From an uncultured Flavobacteriaceae bacterium (GTDB lineage: Bacteria; Bacteroidota; Bacteroidia; Flavobacteriales; Flavobacteriaceae), in the NCBI GenBank assembly GCA_947497145.1, contig CANMFQ010000026.1, positions 1 through 51,274 on the forward strand: DNA of 51,274 nt. The letters run 5' to 3'. Made by a program: the position numbers and the translations under genes. The notes under the pieces were generated by a model that had not been told where the DNA came from, did no database searches, and was given only the letters and a program-made list of their open reading frames with translations. Shown here piece after piece: positions 45,591-51,274 of the stretch (its first letter is position 1; each line of letters opens with the position of its first letter).

Positions 45591-48500
45591 ATGAGTTTCA
45601 TAAATTCAGTCCTAAAGGCATTTGTTGGAGACAAATCTCAAAAAGATGTCAAACAACTTCAACCTATTATCAAACAGATAAAATCATTTGAAAAAGGCTT
45701 AGAAGGTCTTAGTAATGATGAGTTGCGAGCAAAAACCAATGCTTTTAAAGCAAAAATTAAGGAAGACCGCAAAGCTATAGATGATAAAATTGAAGCCTTG
45801 CTCGAACAAGTAAAAGCATCAAAAGACATTGATAAGAATGAAGATCTTTATGCTGAAATTGACAAACTAAAAGAAGAAGGTTATACCATTTCAGAAAACA
45901 CCCTTAATAAAATTTTACCCGAAGCTTTTGCCGTAGTTAAAGAAACAGCAAAGCGTTTTACAAATAATACTACCATTGAGGTTACGGCTTCAGAATATGA
46001 CCGAGAACTTTCGGGGAAACATGATTACGTAACCCTCAACGGTGACACAGCTTTATGGAGCAATTCATGGAATGCCGCGGGAAAAGAGGTTACTTGGGAT
46101 ATGATACACTATGATGTACAGCTCATAGGAGGTATTGCACTTCACCAAGGAAAAATTGCAGAAATGCATACTGGTGAGGGTAAAACCTTAGTAGCTACAC
46201 TACCCCTATATTTGAATGCACTTACGGGCAACGGAGCACATTTGGTAACTGTAAACGATTATCTCGCTAAGCGTGATAGCGCTTGGATGGCACCTATTTT
46301 TCAGTTTCACGGACTTACTATAGATTGTATCGACCACCACAAACCCAACTCTGATGGTAGACGAGCAGCGTACAATGCAGATATCACTTACGGAACCAAT
46401 AATGAATTTGGTTTTGATTACCTAAGAGATAATATGGCGCATACACCAAAAGATTTGGTACAACGCCCTCATAATTTTGCTATCGTAGATGAGGTGGATT
46501 CTGTTTTAATTGATGATGCACGTACCCCGTTAATTATTTCAGGGCCAGTACCAGAAGGTGATCGTCATGAATTTAACGAGTTAAAACCGAAGGTTAATGA
46601 TATCGTTCAAAAACAAAGACAGCATTTAACAGGTGTTTTAGCCGAGGCAAAAAAGTTAATTGCCGAAGGTGATACTAAAGAAGGTGGTTTTTTACTGCTT
46701 CGTGTGCACAGAGGTTTGCCTAAAAACAAGGCGCTTATTAAATTCTTAAGTGAAGAAGGTGTTAAGCAGTTGCTACAAAAAACAGAAAACTTCTACATGC
46801 AAGACAACAACCGCGAAATGCCCAAGGTTGATGAAGATTTACTGTTTGTAATTGATGAAAAAAACAACCAAATTGAACTTACTGACAAGGGGGTTGATTA
46901 TATTTCTGGTGAAAAGGATAGAGATTTTTTCGTGATGCCAGATATTGGTGCTGAAATTGCCAAAATAGAAAAACAAAATCTTGATGTTGAAAAAGAAGCT
47001 GAATTAAAAGAAGCACTTTTCAAAGATTTTACCGTAAAAAGCGAACGTATTCATACCTTAAGTCAATTACTTAAAGCATATACACTTTTTGAAAAAGATG
47101 TGGAATATGTAGTTATGGATAACAAAGTGATGATTGTTGATGAGCAAACAGGTCGTATTATGGATGGGCGTCGTTATTCAGACGGTCTTCATCAAGCAAT
47201 TGAAGCCAAAGAGAATGTTAAGATTGAAGCTTTAACCCAAACATTTGCTACAGTTACCCTTCAAAATTATTTCAGAATGTACAGTAAGCTTTCTGGTATG
47301 ACGGGTACTGCGGTAACAGAAGCTGGTGAGTTTTGGGAAATATACAAGTTGGATGTTATGGAAATTCCTACCAACAAACCTATTGCTCGTGATGACAGAA
47401 ATGATTTAATTTATAAAACAAAGCGTGAAAAATATAATGCCATAATTGACGAAGTTACTAAATTATCAAAACAAGGCAGACCGGTATTAATTGGTACTAC
47501 TTCGGTTGAAATTTCAGAGCTTTTGTCGCGAATGCTTAATATTCGCAAAGTTCCTCATAACGTATTGAACGCAAAACTACACAAGAAAGAAGCCGATGTA
47601 GTTGCCGAAGCAGGTAATGCTGGTGTTGTTACTATAGCAACAAACATGGCAGGTCGTGGTACCGATATTAAATTGTCAGAAGAAGTAAAAGCTGCTGGCG
47701 GACTGGCTATTATAGGCACAGAACGTCATGATTCCCGTCGTGTAGACAGACAGTTAAGAGGTCGTTCAGGACGTCAAGGGGACCCGGGTAGTTCGCAGTT
47801 TTACGTTTCACTGGAAGATAACCTGATGCGTTTATTCGGTTCAGACCGTGTTGCTAAAATGATGGATAAAATGGGGCTTGAAGATGGAGAAGTTATTCAG
47901 CACTCAATGATGACCAAATCAATTGAAAGAGCTCAGAAAAAAGTAGAAGAAAATAACTTTGGCGTACGTAAGCGTTTGTTAGAATATGATGACGTTATGA
48001 ATGCGCAGCGTGAAGTTGTCTACAAAAGAAGACGTCACGCCCTACAAGGTGAACGCTTAAAAGTTGATATTGCCAATATGGTATATGACACTTGTGAGGT
48101 AATAACTGAGCAAAATAAAGCAGCTAATGATTTCAAGAATTTTGAATTTGAATTGATCAAGTATTTCTCTATTACTTCGCCAATTTCAGAGGATGAATTT
48201 TTAAAACAAGGAACGCAAGAAATAGCAGGTAAATTATACAAAGCTGCATACGACCATTACCAAGAAAAGATTGAGCGAAATGCAGCAAGCGCATTTCCTG
48301 TTATCAAAAAGGTATATGAAGATAATGCTAATAAATTTGAGCGCATTGTTGTTCCATTTACCGATGGTGTAAAAACTTTAAATGTAGTTACCAATCTTAA
48401 AGATGCTTACGAGAGTAATGGCGCCCAATTGGTAACAGATTTTGAAAAGAACATTTCACTAGCTATCATTGACGATTCATGGAAAACGCATTTGCGCAAA

Positions 48501-48953
48501 ATGGATGAACTAAAACAATCTGTACAGTTAGCAGTTCACGAACAAAAAGATCCCTTGTTGATTTATAAATTTGAAGCTTTCGAACTTTTCAAAAGTATGA
48601 TTGAAAAGGTGAACAAGGAGGTTGTTTCCTTCTTGTTTAAAGGAGAATTACCAAGTGGTGACCCTGATGAAATTCAAGAAGCTAGAACTGTTAGCAGACC
48701 AAAAGAAAATTTAAAAGCTAGCAAAGAAGAAATTCAAAATAGTGATGAGCGCGCTGCACAAAGTAGAGCTATTGGTCAAAACCAAGGTGGCCGACCAGCA
48801 GTTACCGAAACTATTGTTCGCGAAACTAAAAAGATTGGTAGAAATGACCGCGTTACGATAAAGAACATCATGTCTGGTGAAAGCAAGGTAGTCAAATACA
48901 AACAAGCCGAACCCCTAATTAACAAAGGAGAATGGGTATTAACTGAAGATTAA
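45591..48953 (+). CDS. secA: Preprotein translocase ATPase SecA
   Basis: A 1120-residue SecA, the motor that drives unfolded proteins through SecYEG. Motifs are MHTGEGKT (Walker A, about 198-205), DEVD (302-305) in the second motif with VDSVLIDDARTPLIISGPVP, VDEQTGRIMDGRRYSDGLHQ, TNMAGRGTDIKL and RQLRGRSGRQGDPGSS. Length over 1100 is due to insertions usual in Bacteroidota (E. coli 901). The C-terminus ends GEWVLTED and lacks the zinc-binding Cys/His tail of E. coli SecA, so SecB binding by that tail is not expected. A terminator follows 27 bases later. Confidence 0.97.
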   Translation: MSFINSVLKAFVGDKSQKDVKQLQPIIKQIKSFEKGLEGLSNDELRAKTNAFKAKIKEDRKAIDDKIEALLEQVKASKDIDKNEDLYAEIDKLKEEGYTISENTLNKILPEAFAVVKETAKRFTNNTTIEVTASEYDRELSGKHDYVTLNGDTALWSNSWNAAGKEVTWDMIHYDVQLIGGIALHQGKIAEMHTGEGKTLVATLPLYLNALTGNGAHLVTVNDYLAKRDSAWMAPIFQFHGLTIDCIDHHKPNSDGRRAAYNADITYGTNNEFGFDYLRDNMAHTPKDLVQRPHNFAIVDEVDSVLIDDARTPLIISGPVPEGDRHEFNELKPKVNDIVQKQRQHLTGVLAEAKKLIAEGDTKEGGFLLLRVHRGLPKNKALIKFLSEEGVKQLLQKTENFYMQDNNREMPKVDEDLLFVIDEKNNQIELTDKGVDYISGEKDRDFFVMPDIGAEIAKIEKQNLDVEKEAELKEALFKDFTVKSERIHTLSQLLKAYTLFEKDVEYVVMDNKVMIVDEQTGRIMDGRRYSDGLHQAIEAKENVKIEALTQTFATVTLQNYFRMYSKLSGMTGTAVTEAGEFWEIYKLDVMEIPTNKPIARDDRNDLIYKTKREKYNAIIDEVTKLSKQGRPVLIGTTSVEISELLSRMLNIRKVPHNVLNAKLHKKEADVVAEAGNAGVVTIATNMAGRGTDIKLSEEVKAAGGLAIIGTERHDSRRVDRQLRGRSGRQGDPGSSQFYVSLEDNLMRLFGSDRVAKMMDKMGLEDGEVIQHSMMTKSIERAQKKVEENNFGVRKRLLEYDDVMNAQREVVYKRRRHALQGERLKVDIANMVYDTCEVITEQNKAANDFKNFEFELIKYFSITSPISEDEFLKQGTQEIAGKLYKAAYDHYQEKIERNAASAFPVIKKVYEDNANKFERIVVPFTDGVKTLNVVTNLKDAYESNGAQLVTDFEKNISLAIIDDSWKTHLRKMDELKQSVQLAVHEQKDPLLIYKFEAFELFKSMIEKVNKEVVSFLFKGELPSGDPDEIQEARTVSRPKENLKASKEEIQNSDERAAQSRAIGQNQGGRPAVTETIVRETKKIGRNDRVTIKNIMSGESKVVKYKQAEPLINKGEWVLTED

Positions 48954-48980
48954 TTTTTTACCCTTGACATATTTAACTTA

Positions 48981-49010
48981 AACGGCGAGCAAATGTTCGC
49001 CGTTTTTTTT
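48981..49010 (+). terminator. Terminator of secA
   Basis: AACGGCGA (48981-48988) pairs perfectly with TCGCCGTT (48997-49004), followed by a run of Ts to 49010. Classical intrinsic terminator. Confidence 0.92.
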
Positions 49011-49456
49011 GGCTTACTATATTTTATTATTCGTTATCACAGTATTTCGATTCGAGAGCAACTCAAAATACACTACCACAAATTAGTATAATATAGGTTG
49101 CCAATTTTCATACTATCCTACAATAAAACAAATACAACCTTCTAATAAAAGTAGTATCATAGCAAATAACAAAGTATTATTTTCCTACTTTTTGTATATT
49201 TTTTCAATCTCTCATAGTTTTTAAAATAAAACATACCTAAATTTACATTTATTGTATAAATATCCTGACGCAGAAAATGTAATTTTCTTTAACAATACAT
49301 GTAAAAAGATTCATATACATTGAAGCAATATCAGGTTAATTCATTGATATAAAATTACTAGATGAGAATATTTAGCTTTACATAAACGATTTATATTAGA
49401 ATGCCCAAAAACATTTTTCCCCCAGCCTATATTTTAATTGATTCTGTGAAATAAAC
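49011..49456. other. AT-rich intergenic region
   Basis: A 446-base stretch between the secA terminator and the histidine kinase gene. Very AT-rich. It should hold the kinase promoter, but no full consensus, ORF or repeat was recognised. Confidence 0.45.
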
Positions 49457-50665
49457 ATGAAACAAAAAAATCGACTTAAAGGCAAGGCTCAGCTAATTAT
49501 AAAAATAAATTACCTAACCTCGGCATTTTCATTAGTTTTTTGCTGTGTCTGTTTCTTTTTATTAGATATCACCGAAGTTATCCCCTTTGTATTTCTTGCT
49601 TTTGGTATTTTAAATTTAGTAAATACGATATTATACTATTACCATAAGCAAATTACACTTACCTATAATGTTGTTTCAGCTATGACACTTGCAGGAGCAA
49701 CTATTATTACGCTACATAGCGGTGGCATTCATAGTCCATTTATTTTTGTAATGGCGCTTATTGTCGTTGCTGGCTATGTTTCAACCAGAACTTATGGAGG
49801 ATTATATTTAAATTTAAACCTATTAATTATTATTTTAATTTACTCACAAAGCATTGCCGATTTTAACTTTGCGCCCAATGTTGTTCCAGAAAAATCAAAA
49901 GATATATTTGCCTTGATAAGCGTTTTATTTTCTATTTATCTTATTGGAGGGGTCTTTGGAAAAAATTTGTTGCATGCTCACCATAATTTATACAAGACAA
50001 AACTCATTCTTGAAGAGAAAATCAAAGAAAAAGAGACTTTACTAAAAGAAGTGCATCATCGTGTAAAAAATAATTTGCAAACAGTTTCAAGCCTCTTAAA
50101 TCTACAAGCAAGAAATGTGTCAGACGAAACCACTAAAAGCTTGCTAAAAAGCAGTCAAAATCGTGTTATTTCAATGGCGATGGTACATGAAATGCTTTAT
50201 ATGCGTAAAGACATTTCTAAAATAGGTTATAAATCGTACGTACAAGAACTTGCCGAATACTTGGTACGATCTATTAAAGGCTCGAATAATAATATTACTT
50301 TAGACATTGACATCCCTGATATAAAATTAAATATCGATACCGCAATACCATTAGGGTTATTAATTAATGAAATAGTCACTAACGCTCTTAAATATGGCAT
50401 TCTTGAAGATGAAAAAGGACTTGTTTTCATAAAACTTAGAAAAGGTAGCGATGATAATTATATTTTAAATATTGGAGATACAGGTGTTGGTTACCCTGAA
50501 GCTATTAACCACAAAACAATAAAATCTCTGGGCCTCAAACTTATTCATAATCTAGCTAGGCAACTACATGGTTCTGTTAAAAGAGATTTTACAAATGAGG
50601 GTACTCATTACGTCGTCAAATTCAAAGAAATTAATCACGCCCATAATACTACCTCCATTATCTAA
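49457..50665 (+). CDS. Membrane sensor histidine kinase (HisKA_2 type)
   Basis: A 402-residue kinase. Six hydrophobic segments (about residues 16-168) form a membrane sensor without a large periplasmic loop. A short coiled linker (175-197) leads to the HisKA_2 box KEVHHRVKNNLQTVSSLLNL. The phosphoacceptor is the His of HRxKN (H201). The ATPase domain has NEIVTNALKYG (N box), GDTGVGYP (G1) and SLGLKLIHNLARQLHG (G2). No response regulator lies on either side, so it is an orphan within the window. The signal is unknown. Confidence 0.9.
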   Translation: MKQKNRLKGKAQLIIKINYLTSAFSLVFCCVCFFLLDITEVIPFVFLAFGILNLVNTILYYYHKQITLTYNVVSAMTLAGATIITLHSGGIHSPFIFVMALIVVAGYVSTRTYGGLYLNLNLLIIILIYSQSIADFNFAPNVVPEKSKDIFALISVLFSIYLIGGVFGKNLLHAHHNLYKTKLILEEKIKEKETLLKEVHHRVKNNLQTVSSLLNLQARNVSDETTKSLLKSSQNRVISMAMVHEMLYMRKDISKIGYKSYVQELAEYLVRSIKGSNNNITLDIDIPDIKLNIDTAIPLGLLINEIVTNALKYGILEDEKGLVFIKLRKGSDDNYILNIGDTGVGYPEAINHKTIKSLGLKLIHNLARQLHGSVKRDFTNEGTHYVVKFKEINHAHNTTSII

Positions 50666-50902
50666 ACCAGTTTGTGTATTAAAATGAGGTAATGAGACTT
50701 AAAAATCGAATAAAGTCTTTTCTTTATTTTAAGATGACATCACTTTGATAAAATTAAAAAAGTCCTAAAAGCGTATCATTTTGTAGTAATTTTAAAAGTT
50801 ACTCCAATTTCTCATACATAATACAAGTTTCAGCACTGTAACTTTTATAATACTCCCCAAATATAGGACAGTAAATTAAGTTGTAATTTAACCCTGTCAA
50901 AT

Positions 50903-51181
50903 ATGAAAAGAACAAGAAGAAAATTCAGTGCATCGTTCAAGGCTAAAGTAGCCATTGCAGCGATAAAAGAGCGTAGTAGCCTCCAAGAGTTAGCTGCTAA
51001 GTTTGAGGTTCATCCGAATCAAATATCAAGTTGGAAACGGGAGTTTTTAGACAATGCTGATTTAGCATTTAAGTCAAAATCTGATAAAGAGGATTCTTCT
51101 TCTGAAACTGGCCCTCTCTATAGTAAGATCGGTCAACTTCAAGTGGAGAACGATTTTTTAAAGAAAGTCTTGGGCAAATGA
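50903..51181 (+). CDS. IS3-family transposase OrfA
   Basis: A 92-residue helix-turn-helix protein, [20 protein letters not shown], then [20 protein letters not shown] (residues 28-47) as the recognition helix region. It ends in a leucine-zipper-like segment, [19 protein letters not shown], used to dimerise. OrfA binds the IS ends. Its stop overlaps an ATG as ATGA (51178-51181), which could start OrfB. Confidence 0.93.
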   Translation: MKRTRRKFSASFKAKVAIAAIKERSSLQELAAKFEVHPNQISSWKREFLDNADLAFKSKSDKEDSSSETGPLYSKIGQLQVENDFLKKVLGK

Positions 51182-51274
51182 GCACCACTGAGAGAAGAAA
51201 AAAGTGGTAAAATGCCATCCAAGGCTAAGTCTTGTACAACAGTGCAAACTTCTTAAGATTCACCGTTCAGGCTT
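51178..51274 (+). CDS. IS3-family transposase OrfB, 5' part (frame changed)
   Basis: From the ATG at 51178 the frame reads [10 protein letters not shown] and then a stop at 51208-51210. The expected OrfB continuation, [20 protein letters not shown] then RSG, is in the -1 frame from 51204 to the window end. An A AAA AAG heptamer (51198-51204), the classical slippery sequence, sits exactly at the junction in the ATG frame. Either programmed -1 slippage or a one-base change in the A run explains this. The catalytic DDE part lies outside the window. Confidence 0.65.

Larger units (their letters stand above)
50850..51274 (+). mobile_element. IS3-family insertion sequence, left part
   Basis: The OrfA transposase gene and the beginning of OrfB are present, and the element is cut by the window end. 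The left terminal repeat probably lies near the sequence ACTCCCCAAATATAGGACAG (around 50851-50870), but the right end is outside, so the boundary is approximate and no target duplication can be assessed. Confidence 0.7.

Overview
The window looks like a chromosomal segment of a marine Flavobacteriaceae bacterium (Bacteroidota). The signs are an AT-rich sequence, a SusC/SusD pair, Bacteroidota-style lipoprotein signals, a Bacteroidota-type SecA and RecQ, a TAnnTTTG-type promoter element, and small families typical of flavobacteria. No rRNA, tRNA or CRISPR array was seen.

Region 1 (1-2.3 kb) holds the first 625 codons of a large secreted DUF4347 protein that runs off the left edge on the minus strand. 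Region 2 (2.4-18.5 kb) is a minus-strand fucose-utilisation locus. In transcription order it encodes SusC, SusD, a long FG-GAP/ASPIC lipoprotein, a sodium:solute symporter, a two-part sugar mutarotase, a Gfo/Idh/MocA oxidoreductase, a GH29 alpha-L-fucosidase and L-fuconate dehydratase. A hairpin terminator follows, and a TetR-type regulator lies upstream. The products suggest outer-membrane capture of a fucosylated glycan, removal of L-fucose in the periplasm, Na+-driven uptake, anomer conversion, and oxidation to 2-keto-3-deoxy-L-fuconate. The fucose dehydrogenase, lactonase and later enzymes of the known oxidative pathway are not clearly present. Two intergenic hairpins split the operon after susD and after the FG-GAP gene.

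Region 3 (18.9-32.2 kb) contains an orphan ORF, a decayed royal-jelly/yellow-family pseudogene, a strong bidirectional terminator, and a MoxR ATPase grouped with two SurA-like periplasmic chaperones. It continues with a class A beta-lactamase-like lipoprotein, a DUF2339/DUF3999-like membrane pair, the pseudouridine synthase rluF, a carboxypeptidase-regulatory-domain protein, and a broken glycosyltransferase.

Region 4 (32.4-49 kb) is housekeeping: recQ, kdsD-like, tatC, lptB, lgt, a DinB-like protein, pssA, a DUF4105 protein, uup, a shrunken methyltransferase relative, a 47-residue membrane protein, a PduO-type cobalamin adenosyltransferase, a DUF2795 protein and secA. A short inverted-repeat element sits between lptB and lgt and supplies the end of lgt.

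Region 5 (49.4 kb to the end) has a membrane histidine kinase without an adjacent response regulator, and the left part of an IS3-family insertion sequence cut by the window edge. I found no clearly new multi-gene system. The most unusual items are the two-part mutarotase, the operon hairpins, the repeat-modified lgt terminus and several genes caught at different stages of decay.
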